64,000 nt of DNA from contig LUCM01000301.1 of the NCBI GenBank assembly GCA_008360955.1, positions 143,491 to 207,490 of the forward strand, in the 5' to 3' direction. The position numbers and the translations under genes are program-made. Positions 51,701-63,272 of the stretch are shown one piece after another (positions within the stretch are counted from its first letter, which is position 1; every line of letters starts with the position of its first letter). The notes under the pieces were generated by a model. The model had not been told where the DNA came from. It searched no databases and saw only the letters and a list, made by a program, of their open reading frames with translations. This DNA comes from Fasciolopsis buskii (lineage: Eukaryota; Platyhelminthes; Trematoda; Plagiorchiida; Fasciolidae).

Positions 51701-52810
51701 CAAGGAATGGACAAGCTCTGAATTCTAGTCAGGACTCAGAGCCAAACTGCAGGTTACCGGGTGCATTTCTGGATTACGGATAAGCAAAAGACCGCCAACA
51801 TTCATCGATACTCGTGAATAAGGTGGGTCCAGGCTTATTAAATAACCGATGACGGACAAGAAGCGGGAGTTTCGATGGCATGGCGGGTTTTCGGATGGAA
51901 CGTGTCCTCCCATAAAATAACACAGGGGTCCGCTCGTGGAATGTATTTATCCTCGACGACTATCGACCGTTCCGCTTACTTGGGTAGTTGCGTGTCGAAC
52001 GATGGTACCCCGGCAGTAAAGGTAAACACGTGTATATTCAAGGCCCAAGCGCCTTATGCTGGACTAAAACACTTGTGGCGTCGGCCTGATATTTCCCTGA
52101 AGTTGAACAGTCGTGTGCACTGTGCCGCAGTGCACTCAGTTCTGTTGTATGATTGCGAGATATGGAGTATGTGTGCTTAAAATGTTCGGTGCTCGGGGGA
52201 TTTTGATCACTGATGTCTACATAGTATCGCCAGGATCGGATGGAGCAACCGGGTGATTAATGCACAGGTTCGGACTCTAGTATAAGGTGCCAGTTCTCAA
52301 AGTACCTTATCTTAACGTACGAAACTTAGCAGACTACGCTGGTTGCGTCACGTGTTGCGTATGGCAAACACTCGTCTACCATATCGTGCCCTGCTCTGCA
52401 TTCCTCCCACGGAGTGGAGGTCAGCAGATGTGGCAATATGGAGTGAGCATATTCACAGCGAACCCAGGTAAAGTAGGTGTCCCACGTCTTCGTGGTTGGG
52501 GTCCGAGAGTCCCCTCAACTAGCTGGTTTGAGACACTGAAGGATGTGTCAGTGAACCGTAACAGTGGCGATCGTGTTGTTATTTTCTGTCGAACCAGAAT
52601 GATCGAAAGATTGCATTTGTAAAGTTAGACTGTGTTCCGTAGGTTGGTTAGAGCATCATTCCAATCTTTTCTCACTCCCTGTTCCGCCCGCACATCCACT
52701 CTTCTTTACAGTAACATGTAACTCTGGGGAAAACGAAGCGCTCAATGTGGCTTGGCATGGTGCCTAACGCTGAACAATAGTGCCAGTGATGATGACTTTT
52801 TACAGTTTCG
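48755..52810 (+). mobile_element. RTE-type LINE, near full length but interrupted
   Basis: The longest copy of the RTE-type family. Endonuclease: GAFNVRTITQIGQQ at 48,771, then CLFVVSVYALNDCSYPETED and MAGNFSSQLGYL (the GDFN motif with D lost) in the frame 49,003-49,335, and VDSDHALLRAQ at 49,441 with the SDH catalytic motif kept. RT fingers: EVTTEIGFLKRYKTVWSDRL and ELTKLLRLVWARKDI at 49,877-50,080. The RT core is not found. The C-terminal part resumes at 51,880 with YLGSCVSNDG, LRWLRHVLRMANTRLPYRAL at 52,334 and RLRGWGPRVPSTSWFETLKD near 52,480. The 3' leader ends in a TGATGATGA-like tail at about 52,795. Several stops and frameshifts are present. Confidence 0.8.
50131..51870. other. Unrelated segment inside the LINE
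   Basis: About 1.7 kb between the RT fingers and the RT C-terminal part of the surrounding LINE. I find none of the expected RT core (AGFRxGRG, DxxxAFD, YADD) here on either strand. The sequence is either an insertion that replaced the core or extremely decayed LINE. It includes a GC-richer piece (50,280-50,480) and two unrecognised plus-strand frames (50,936-51,145; 51,320-51,610). No terminal repeats were identified. Confidence 0.45.
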
Positions 52811-52902
52811 TAATCTATTTTGCTATGTACTTTCGCAGTACTCATTTTTGTTAGAATGCTTCCTTGCTTTTTACAGCGTTTGCTGATAATGCCATGAGCA
52901 TG

Positions 52903-53138
52903 TCCATCATCATCATCATCATCGTTCAGCGTTAAACAGCAAGACGAGCCTCACTAACTGCTGCCTTTTCCCCAGAGATACAAGCTTCTATATAGAGTGA
53001 TTATTCAAGGGGGAACATGAATGGACCTATACAGGCGGGAATAGATAAGGTGCTGCTGCAGCCAACACAGGAAACAGTCTAACTGTACAAACGCACGTGT
53101 TTTCAATCACTCTGATTTGACAGAAAATGACAGCACGA
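52903..53138 (-). mobile_element. RTE-type LINE, 3' end, opposite orientation
   Basis: Minus-strand copy of the family's 3' end. It has a (GAT)n tail at 52,904-52,923 and then, going into the element, a block like GTTTAACGCTGAACGATG and AACTGCTGCCTTTTCC. Translation of the inner part gives VLAAAAPYLFPP, as in the copy at 57.3 kb (VLAAAASYLFPP). It lies tail-to-tail with the plus-strand LINE that ends at about 52,810, only about 100 bases away. The inner part runs into the N gap, and the sequence beyond the gap (53,352 on) no longer matches the family. Confidence 0.75.
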
Positions 53139-53351
53139 NNNNNNNNNNNNNNNNNNNNNNNNNNNNNNNNNNNNNNNNNNNNNNNNNNNNNNNNNNNNNN
53201 NNNNNNNNNNNNNNNNNNNNNNNNNNNNNNNNNNNNNNNNNNNNNNNNNNNNNNNNNNNNNNNNNNNNNNNNNNNNNNNNNNNNNNNNNNNNNNNNNNNN
53301 NNNNNNNNNNNNNNNNNNNNNNNNNNNNNNNNNNNNNNNNNNNNNNNNNNN
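53139..53351. other. Assembly gap (213 N)
   Basis: N run inside the minus-strand LINE 3' end. The adjoining tail-to-tail LINE ends form an imperfect inverted repeat, a plausible cause of assembly failure. Confidence 1.
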
Positions 53352-56300
53352 CCCCCCACGGTATTAGGAGAACGATTACGATACAGGCTCGTGGATTCAT
53401 GCTCACGCGGCTGCTTCTCTCACTAGCTATACGGGCACTAAGACACGCTATATAGACAACCACAAGCGAAGATCCACCCTGCTAATGCTCAACAACGCAA
53501 TTATCTCTTCTAATTGCGCATGTTCTTGCATTAAACCTTGCATTTACGGGGTCCAATTACCTTTTTTCAAGATACAAAAAGACATTTCACAATGCTCTGC
53601 GCTTAGGAATTATCACAACCCGACAAGACTATGATGGGCCTAATGCTCGTGATATACTTTCTGTTCTTCTGTGCATATGTGTCTAGCTCCGAACACTGAG
53701 GGTGCTGTAGATTACACTTCGTTACTCTTATCAAGATTAATTCAGCACTCCTCAATACGCAGTTGGCCGTAAAGGGGCTCTCCCTTTTCTACGGTTGTAT
53801 TGACAGCAACAGGTCGTATTGCACAGGCGAACCTGACGTATCAGACTAAGCCAGGCAATTTGCTCGCCTCACGCGGGCGTCTCTATGCCGATACATGATA
53901 GCTTAACAGTATTAATTGCACGTCGCGATATTATGTGTAATAGTCGAGTATGGCAGACACAATCTCTATCTCTTCGCTATGTTTACACTCAGAACCTCAA
54001 CACGAACTTGGGATCCGGCATTATGTCGCGAATCTCAATTCCTAAATGGCCGATTTGGTCGACTGATAGCAGCTTCGCAACTCGATCGTCGCGTGAAACC
54101 AAGCATCATTATAGTACGTTTCGATATATGTCGCTGATGTCCAGTCTCCAAGGCAACGTCTCGACGTTTCATTGGGCCTGTATTAGCGATTGTAGCGTAG
54201 ACAGACGCATATGACGAGAGTAGTATTCAGTGGTCTTACTATTGAAATGAGTGAACTAGGACTCTCACTGACCATGAGGGAGCGAAAAGTACATCTGCTG
54301 CCAAACATTTTTGCTACAACTGGCCTGATTCAAATTTGATCCCACTTTGCTCGTTCTAACATTTTCAAGTGCTGAACTACACGTCTGAAGTTTTATCTGT
54401 CAATCGACTATCTCTTTCGGTAGAAAACAGATCATGAGGTGCATGAGAGATCAAAGTAATAAATTACTGCTTATATGGGCGAACCTAGTGAACAGGAGAT
54501 ATAACAGTTATCTCAAAAACAGATTCGAGTGATATGAGCTCATATAATGTGAGGAACGTTGCGGTGGATTAGCTTGTGACCATGCATCCACTTCGGCGCT
54601 TGGTGAGGCCAAGTCCAGTGAGCTGCACAAAGAGAATAGCGCTAGGTTTGCAATTTGAGCTCGCATGGTTCCGATTCGACGTACGTCAACATATATACCG
54701 ACTAGTTTCGAGGACCACAGAGAACCTTTTAATGAGAGAGAGAGTCCTAGCTTCATCAGACGAGTAGCAAGCACTTATACCGGCGATAAGTAAATTCGTC
54801 AAGCACGAATTACTGCATCAACTACAACTACTCTGGTTAGTCGAGTGATGTGGAAGAGATCTCTCATATGCCTGCGCAGTTAGTGACGACGACGCGTTAG
54901 AAGATCGAGGAGCCAATTCTTCCATTAAGACTAAGATAATGGAATCATAAATGTGAAATTAGCATCATCAACGAAAAGAAGGAGGAAGTCTTTCCCACCG
55001 CACACGATTGATGTAGCTATACTGCTGAGTTGACTCACGAAAACCGCGGTGGAGTCATTCTGCTCCAACCGGTGCTATACAAACAGGAAAATCTCATCCT
55101 GATGGCTCTCTAATCAAGTTTTTACACGAGATCTTCCTGTAACTTAAATAGAGCAAGCTGACTACCTCAGAGAAGAAGAGAGTCTAACATAATTGTCTCA
55201 AGCGTTATGTGCTCATTTTACCGAACAAGACAGTGACGTGAAGGGATTCCAATGATAACAATAGACGCTATTCGAATTTTTCCTCTCACAATGAAGGATT
55301 GCTCAAAAAGTCCAATCGCGTTGTTAAACATACAGCGTCGTGTCCTATATCAGTGTAGGACAGAATATATAACCGTAGCACATAACGCCAGAAAGATAAA
55401 CGCCTTCAAGTCCATCTCTTTTGGGACGGGCGGAGCTGATTGCTTTTGCAGATCCATCAAGTCGCTGAGTTCACCTATATTTCGCGTTGCCACAAAGCTG
55501 AGCTTCGGTTATAGCAACGTGAGTGTGAGGCACTCTCGAGATTCTAGGAAATGTAGGATGGCAGCTATCCATAGTCTTAAACTTCCGAAATGACTTATAT
55601 CCTGACACCGGCTCGCCTCCGAGCTTGCTTGAAGGTGAAATCCCAGCAGCTTGAGCTTGCTTCTTGCTCACATAAGACACGTGACCGAGAGAAAGAAAAC
55701 ATGAGGACGTAGAATCGCTGTGCGGGCAGCAGCTTTGTCGATATCTAATATCTCGACCTCGAGAATCATGAATTCGTAGATTCTCCAACACGTACTAGAT
55801 ATCATCATCTGAATGTTTGAGCGTACACAACGGAGTCATGCATAAGCTCTCACTCAGGCCTTGCTGTGGCAGCCCCAGGCGATACATAGTGCGGCCACCG
55901 AATATTTGCAATAGTGAACCATCACTGGATGAACTCAGAGAGCGTGACGTTGGACGTGCTTGTAGTAAAGAATCAAATAATGAGCCGTAACATAACTCTG
56001 GTAAGAGCAACTGGAAGCCGTGTAACTACACTAACTTGAGCATAAACCTGTTGGCGAGTATTCGGGGCGTGTGTTATCATGAGATACTAATGTGATAGGC
56101 AGACGGGGGCAAAACATGATTGGATTGTGAGACTTAGAAGAGACCGGTTTGAATAAAAGAAGACTGGAGTTTCGGAGCAGTAAGTCATACTTATCATCTC
56201 CCCACCCCATCACGCTTGATGCTAATGTGGTACGGCGCGGCTCCTGATTATCCTAACGCGACGACCTGATGTTCATATAGTGAAATTATTATAGATGTAA

Positions 56301-56411
56301 TCTCATGGGGATTGATGGATCGGGTCTGGCTAGATGAGTCATCCGCCACCTAAAGACAAGAAGAACTGATTAGGGGTTCTCAGAACCTCAAAGCCTTTGG
56401 TTCTGACAAGA
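53352..56411. other. No recognised gene
   Basis: About 3 kb with balanced base composition and only short frames (longest 113 codons). It does not resemble the LINE families seen elsewhere in the window, and I recognise no domain or RNA gene. Confidence 0.45.
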
Positions 56412-56590
56412 ACCTGACCGCAAGGCAGCGGGGTATAGCTGAGTGGAAACCCATCTATTTGAATCAATTATTCTTCCACTAGTTTTTCCGACTGAGCTGC
56501 TAACCCATATCAACCCCGAACTTGGAGGACCAGGAGACTACTTCGTCCGGCCCCTACCCATTGACCTTCCAGGCATGATTGGATCTTCGG
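56412..56590 (+). repeat. Possible tRNA-like SINE of another type
   Basis: GTATAGCTGAGTGG fits an A-box, but the expected B-box (TATTTGAATCAA) is weak. A block CGAACTTGGAGGACCAGGAG with CTACCCATTGACCTTCC follows, which I associate from memory with interspersed flatworm sequence. No second copy in the window confirms it. Confidence 0.3.
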
Positions 56591-57224
56591 CTTGAGATAA
56601 GCCATCCTGTATAGCTCGTTAGACCATGGAGGTACGCAAGCCGTCACACCACGTCAAGGTGTAGTCTTGTTGTGATTCTCAAGTGAATAGCTTCTCTTTG
56701 TTTCCGTCCCTAGGAGCGATTTAGCGATTGGAATCCAAGGACCGGTGGTATGCATCAAGCATCTGTAACCGGGTCAGAAGTTCAAATTGCAGGTCTGCCG
56801 GTCACTTTGGTGATACTCGCAACTCGCTGTCTTCCGGCTCAATGCCACATCTGACCTAGTGTGACTCTATGTCATTCTGTGTCACTTCAGGTTTCAGGAT
56901 CATGGTTACGGTTATCCATTCCCTCCTTCGTGTAGTGGGCCCTAGTGTGTATGAGCATGTCCTTTCCATTGCAGTCATGCTTCAAGCTTGTCAAAAAGGT
57001 TTGCTTCTCCAAGTCAGCAAACTCCAAGCTGGATTTCTCGTCACTATCGTTTTAGATTTAGGCATCTCTCTTGGTTGCTGCTTTTCTCTGGTACCCCTAT
57101 GCCCACTCCCGTGATGCTGCCTGCTTAACAACAGTTGAAGGTGCGGCCGAACAATTCTGCTTACGTCTACCTGTCATCTCAGCGGTTGTTCTATTGGGAA
57201 CTGGCTACGGCCGCGTAAGACCTT

Positions 57225-57495
57225 GACTGATGTACCTTGGGGGAAGTCCCTAATTCCGTGCGATCGTGTTGTCATTTTCTATCGGATCCGAATGATTGAA
57301 AACGTGCGTTTGTACAGTGAGACTATGTTCCGTGTGTTGGCTGCAGCAGCATCTTATCTTTTCCCGCCTATGCAAGTCCACTCCCTGTTCCCCTTGAATA
57401 TTCGCTCTTTATAGAAACTTGTAACTCTGGGAAAAGGCAGCGGTTAGTGGGGCTTGCCTTGCTGTTAAACGCTGAACTGTGATGATGATGATGGC
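57225..57495 (+). mobile_element. RTE-type LINE, 3' end fragment
   Basis: A 5'-truncated copy. It begins within the last codons of the ORF region (GATCGTGTTGTCATTTTCTA, matching GATCGTGTTGTTATTTTCTG at 52,569). It continues through AACGTGCGTTTGTACAGT and GCTGCAGCAGCATC, the AACTTGTAACTCTGGG block and CGCTGAACTG, ending in GATGATGATGATGG. It is the cleanest copy of the family's 3' end in the window and fixes where the other copies end. It encodes nothing. Confidence 0.8.
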
Positions 57496-58499
57496 TATTT
57501 AGGTGCCATAAGCTTCATACGCTGAAACAATGCATTCTCAGAATTGGCAGCTAGTAATAGATTCCTAACCTCAGGCTCGCTCGAATGGTTGCATTCAAAT
57601 ACACTGCATCAACACATTAGAGAGGACACCATGTGTCGGGTTTCGTCGATACCCCGTCTCGGAATCTGCTCTCCAGTGTGTCGGTCATATCTCTAGATAG
57701 TTATGATCGGTTATCGCCACCTCAGTTAAAAATTACCCGAGTCCACTGGCAAACAGAGATTACCATTTATTAAGTAAACTTATCACGTACTTATAGGTTG
57801 CGTTGCTCATATTAATGAGCCCGTAAGAATTCCATCATTTCATCGGTTGTTCGGATCTCAGTTTGATTGATTCATTTTGTTCGATGAACTTCACGCAATT
57901 CAGTTCATGGCGTTTTTTATCCGGTCCAGACCACTCATTCTGATTGACTGTCAATATGGCCTTCTTGTACATTCGCACTCTTGCCTTCGACTCAGGCTAA
58001 GCCAGCGCACTGATCACAATTTGTCTCCCACGGTCCAGCGTCGCACAAGCATCGGTAATCAATGGAACAGCCGTTAGATTCAGACGCAACAACAAACACC
58101 ATTCCCTCACACGAGGCACATGTGATTACATGCCGTTACTGCTGGACGACAAGCCAGATAAGTGACGTCGTGGGACTCTGGTGCCTATCTCCATTAGGTA
58201 AGTGATCTTGTGATCGTGAAGGCCACTTCGTGCATACACCAAACCAGGATTGTCTCCAAAATGAGTAAGGAACTACAACAGTATGAACCTGACTAGGCTC
58301 CAGGTCAGGGCAACGGAGTCAACTTGAGAAACGGCAGATGGGGCCCAGGTGAAGGAATGATGCCTAGTAATTAAGGAAGAACTGTTAACTGTACAGACTG
58401 AATCCATATATTTGAAATGTAAAAATCACAAAGCCAAGGCACCTGGGTGAAGGGCAGCCATTCCAAGGACCATTAGAGAATAAAATGAATGCTTGTGAG
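57496..58499. other. No recognised gene
   Basis: Separates two LINE remnants. Frames are short (66 codons at most) and without motifs. The last 150 bases may already be decayed N-terminal sequence of the next element. Confidence 0.4.
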
Positions 58500-60177
58500 T
58501 AAACAAAAACGCTCGACAACAGCGATATTGAGTGCAGTAGGCAAAGCTAAGGAACAGCATAGCAGAGCTGATTCGATGTGAAAATCGTAAGGACAAGCTT
58601 CAGCTGGCCTAGCGTGCCACCTGGCAACCGAAGTACTATGCCTACGTGCAGTTTGAAAGCTAAGAGAAGCAACATCGCTTTGATAAAGATCAAAGGTCGG
58701 GTTATCACGAACAATCGGAGCAAGGTAGACTAATTGGAAGGGTACTTCGGCAGCATCCACAGGGTTGACGGCAGCGAACCCAGAGCCTTAGTACTGGAAA
58801 CTTCACGGCAGATCATCGGAGATTTGGTGATAACGGAGGAGAATGTAGGCAACTCGAAAGGTTACACAAGAATACATTGTCTTGACCAGACGATATTCAC
58901 CCATCATCAAGCCATTAGCTCTGAGAAGGCAATCGAAACGTTGGTAGAAACTGTACCCTTAACCGACAACGTTGTTTTCTGATATTAAAACCATTCACTC
59001 GGGTAGAAAAGTTATCTTAACTTCAGAAAGGTGTTTGACTAAGTGAACCATCGCCTATTTCTCATCAAGTTAACCATTTGTTGTAAGCCGGATGGTATAC
59101 CAGTAACTGAGGGGCTTTCTTGCCAGAACATTCAATGTCAAAATGGAAGACAAATGCTCCGCTAAACTTGATGCCGCCACTGGCGCCCCGATAGGGTCAA
59201 TATTATTGCCACTTCTGTCCCTCATCTTTATCAATGATCTGACTCAGACTCAACTTCTTCCATAACAAGGTGGCAGAGTCTAGCGGCAGAGAAGACCCCA
59301 ACAACAATTTAAGGGTTATCCTAGATTGGACTGACGTTCGAGACTTGCCCAAAATGCGAGCAATATTCATCGTTATCTCAAAACACTGAAAATCTCGCAG
59401 CACAGCATGACCAAGGACTACTTACTATGAACCCGCTGAACAGGGCTGGAGAGAGTAGTCACGTCAGATGTTATATCTGTGAAGTAAGGCGCCGTGGCAG
59501 CCCAAAGGACTAGAGATGAACTGATTAGATTGGAGTCAGATCAGACCAGTCGAAAATCGGAAGTGCTCATAGCCGTGAACATAGCTACAGCAAACATTGA
59601 CCTAGAACAGTGCAGCCTTGATTGCCCTCAACAAAACGGACGCCGTTTGTCATGAACGCGTACATTGAGTGACCACGGAAATGGTCGAGGATGGTAAATT
59701 TGTGGAAAGTTTTAAGACCACCGACCGTTTCGTTTCCCAAAAGACAGAAGGGGGCACCGAGGCAGTCTAATGGAAACCTTGAAGACAGTGAACGGCTTGT
59801 CCGCTAATTTCAGCGGGAAGTAGACCCTCGTATACGTGGTCACGACAGAAAGCTTGCAGAAGCACGATCCAGGCTGCTAGCCCGATCACACTTCTTTAGT
59901 AATAGGGTGGCTGATATATAGAACCGATTGTTTGGGAAGTTGGTGACGATGCAAGCCGCAGTCCCCTTTAAACAGGCGTTCGATCAAAAATGGGATGCGG
60001 AGCGTCCTCGGGTGCGGTCGTAAGCAGTTAAGTATCGGCAAGCCTTTGAGTGTACTTATCGCCGTACTTTAGCTGGAAGGCGAACGCTTGTGATCTTCAA
60101 TATCTCACTCCCTTAGGGTGATGTGGAGCACACTGTTTCCGATTCTCTTAATAAAGCCCACTGAATTGAACTTGAAC
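58500..60177 (+). mobile_element. CR1/Jockey-type LINE, internally deleted, with TTGAAC tail
   Basis: A second, distinct LINE type. In order: YFGSIHRVDGSEPRAL and DLVITEENVG near 58,740-58,860 (region before the RT), a damaged IHPSIIKPLA-like string near 58,900, then directly NFRKVFD and NHRLFLIKL (motif A) near 59,015. RTFNVKMEDKCSAKLDAATG at 59,125-59,184 is followed by a GSILLPLLSLIFINDL string (motif B). The motif C aspartates are not recognisable. The 3' part shows RGHDRKLAEARSRLLARSHF at 59,835-59,894, then FFSNRVADI and a CTTAATAAAGCCC, ending TTGAACTTGAAC at 60,177. The region between IKPLA and FRKVFD is too short, so an internal deletion has removed the RT fingers. Confidence 0.8.
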
Positions 60178-60529
60178 GATGCATATCGCCAACCGGAGTG
60201 CATGGCATCAAAATCGTGGACTCACGAATAACGCGTACCGAAAACTGCCCGGTGAAAACTGATCAGAACTGAATCATCTCGCCAAAATCAGCTTACACTA
60301 CCAACCTTACCATGGCTGTCCATAGTTAACCATTTTGATCCTAATCAATTTTACCATAGGCTGGGATTGGGAAATTTCCTATTAGCTGAAGCATGGGGGT
60401 GAGACCCCGCTGTCCCAAGAACCCGAAATTACCAAAGAGCGGGATCCGGAAGTCCTATAGATCGACTTAACCTGACTTGACCAAACGTAACCTGACCTGC
60501 AGTCCAACTCGCAATCATTCGCCTTGAGT

Positions 60530-60610
60530 TCGCGCACTACCAACGCGATATGATGGATGTGCGCTGCTGAGGGTAACTCACAAAGACAATATAGATACAG
60601 AGTTTTTCTA
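60530..60610 (+). repeat. Possible SINE family B fragment
   Basis: GATGGATGTGCGCTGCTGAG resembles the core at 10.3 kb (GGTGGATGCACACTGCTAG). It lies shortly after the LINE 3' end. Only the core is shared, so this is tentative. Confidence 0.35.
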
Positions 60611-62006
60611 GGATTTCTTAATTGTGCGCTGAACACTGACACTGCACGGTGAGTAGTTCGAAAAAGACGTTCGTCAGACCTTAGTACCGCAGTCAGAAAG
60701 CAATGGCGGAGCCAGCGCGGCTAAAATATACGTCTCGCGCTTTCCTATTTAGACTATGCGAAAGCGAGGAGAGAAAAATCATGGGCCCAAACAGTGCAAC
60801 TGAAGGTATATGACACTTGAAAGCCAAGACGTGGCGGCGTATAGCAAGCCCGTTTCGGCCGTATTTCACGGAACAACAGGATCAAGGTTCAGTTCGGTTC
60901 TGGTTCCCGTTGGACGGCAAAACGTTACGAATACATTTTTATCTTCAATAATAGAAGACCAAAGGGGGTGCGTCCGGCACGACCTTTGTCACAAAGGCTT
61001 ATAAGCCACTGTCGGAGCTCGGACAGCATCCTGTTCACATATCCGCTGGTTCCCACCGCCTAACCTAGTGATCACTTGAAGCCAGCCTCGCCGTTCTCGA
61101 CAACTATAATCTGCCCGTCATCACAGAATTAAGCTTGAATCCTTTGTGCTGGCAGGGTTAACCCTGCAGCGACTGTTCCAAACGGAACGACACCAACGAA
61201 AGGGCGGCAGAAAATCTGGTCAGAATGGTGTCCCGAGTGGTGTTAGTGATTGGTTCATTTCAGGACACCCCAGTAAAAAAGCCCGCAGTTTTGGGCTGTT
61301 CTCGCTGGGTTGAATTTCAGAATGATTGAGGTAAATCGGTTTTTGCTTAAATTGGCGGCCCACTGCTCTAGTAGGTTTCACATTTTACTTCAAAATTGAC
61401 GAATCCCCCTGCGAAAATGACTTGACAGAAAGCTTGCATTTGCAATTGCACAATACACGGATTCGGGGATCTCGCAAAGTTGACGACTGTTTTTCAACTT
61501 TCCTGACCATAACGACACAAACGATGGTCGAATGCGGTCCAGTTTGATGGTTGCTGGTGTTGGCCTTATATTTTCGAATTATGGCAATTGTTTTAAGATT
61601 TCAAACCTGTGTTTTTCAGCTGTTTCAGGTTACTTTCCTTTGGGAACATTTAAAATGATTTCGCCGAAAGTAGGCACGTGTCTTCACCAATTGCATCCCT
61701 TACCTGGCCTCTGTTGATAATTGGCTGTTTTTCCGACACGACTGCCGTCCTAGTTGGTGATACCGAGGTTTTTCTGCTTTTTGCATTTTTTACTGACTTT
61801 AGGCGTTTTCTACGTGATTTTCGAGTTTTCAAAAAATACTGTACACCATTCCATGTTTGTGAAAGTGAAAGCATTGCCGGTTGGCTTCGCACCCATTCCG
61901 GTGATTTTTCTAAAAGTTCCCCTTGTTATCCCGTGAAGTGCCACGCGCGCACAGCCGTCGGCAGCGTACATGACAACATTTTTTTGATTGTTGCGGCAAC
62001 CACAGG

Positions 62007-62033
62007 GTCAGGTCAGTTCAGCTCAGTTCAGTT
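62007..62033. repeat. TCAG-type simple repeat
   Basis: Successive GTCAG, GTTCAG and CTCAG units. Short and imperfect. Confidence 0.7.
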
Positions 62034-62597
62034 AGTACAGGACAGTTCCAGTGTCGATGTGCTTGCAAGATTTTACGGTGAGATGTCTGATCATCCAGTT
62101 TCTTAGAACCGGATGCACCTTGGATCGGACAACAAGAGGGTGATGCCTGTTAGATGCATGGATTCGTTCCTCCGTATCGCTCGTTTATGCAAACATTGAC
62201 CGGTGATCGCTGTCGCCATTTGTGCCTTGCACACGCACGGCCTGCTCGCATAATGCTGTCGAAATAGACTAAACGGGCTACCGCTTTCCACTCTCTTCCT
62301 TGTACCGTTCAGTCTTCAGAGTTTTCTCTTCTGCCTCTGAACAGAGCCGAGCAAAAATGACGAACAAATTACGGCAGCGGGTAAGGGCAAGCCATCGGCT
62401 TCTCGGGATTCTAGTCCTCCACCATTTTGGCAGCCTATTTTTTCGACTATGCGTAGTGTTCCCTCTGCGTCTGTTATTTCGGACATTTTGCTCTTCATTC
62501 ACCGCAGAGAGTCAGCACCCAAAATGCCCTGTAACCATCCCAAATCCTCCATAAAACGGCCTTTAACCAGCCAAGTTACACGAATTATTGGAATCTT

Positions 62598-63272
62598 TTG
62601 AGTCGTTTTACGAATGAGCTGCGCATTTCGCGCAGCGAGGCCCAGGAGAACATCGGGGGCCTTGAAGGATATTACCTGGTGCTTTCTATAACAATTGGGA
62701 ATTTTGAAGAAAGAAAATGTTCAACTTTGGCCTACTCACGTAGTTGTTATTCCGCAGACCCCAAAATCTCAAACTGCATTGCTGAAGATATGAAATCATC
62801 ACCATACTTTGTTTTCCATCCTCCTGAATTAACAAAAACTGGAAATGTTCAACTTACCACTTTAGCGGTAAATTTATCCGAATCCCTTATGATATGGATC
62901 CATTTTAAAAAACGGTCTCTGACGGGCCGCTTCGGGGGTGTTTTACCACCCCCTGTGCTGACTGGGCCATTGTGTTTTCACGTAGTCGCCAACCCTTTCT
63001 ACTTCCCGCTGAATACGAAGGCTCAAATATGGAGTTCAGTTTTATTCATCTCTGAGACGTTCCTGCTGCATTTGTCGGGGACTGACAGTCAGCAGCTCAC
63101 GGAGTGCCTCGTGGTTGCGCCTTCCTGCTGGTTTCCGCATCTTAAGGCTTTTCATGTCGTTTGGTGCTCTCGGTATCACCAAGAGAACGACCGAAGATGT
63201 TTGACCGGACCTCCATCAAGTCACTCGGGTAACCTGTTGAACCATCCCGCTTTCGTTCATGAACCGCAATAG
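62598..63272 (+). CDS. Hypothetical open frame of 224 codons
   Basis: The longest open frame outside the C-rich artefact. The protein begins MSRFTNELRISRSEAQENIG if read from the first possible start. It has mixed composition, several cysteines, two mildly hydrophobic stretches and no domain that I recognise. It does not resemble the LINE or Penelope proteins in this window. No clear polyadenylation or splice signal was tied to it. A frame of this length can occur by chance in 64 kb of moderately GC DNA, so I list it only as a candidate. Confidence 0.2.
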   Translation: MSRFTNELRISRSEAQENIGGLEGYYLVLSITIGNFEERKCSTLAYSRSCYSADPKISNCIAEDMKSSPYFVFHPPELTKTGNVQLTTLAVNLSESLMIWIHFKKRSLTGRFGGVLPPPVLTGPLCFHVVANPFYFPLNTKAQIWSSVLFISETFLLHLSGTDSQQLTECLVVAPSCWFPHLKAFHVVWCSRYHQENDRRCLTGPPSSHSGNLLNHPAFVHEPQ

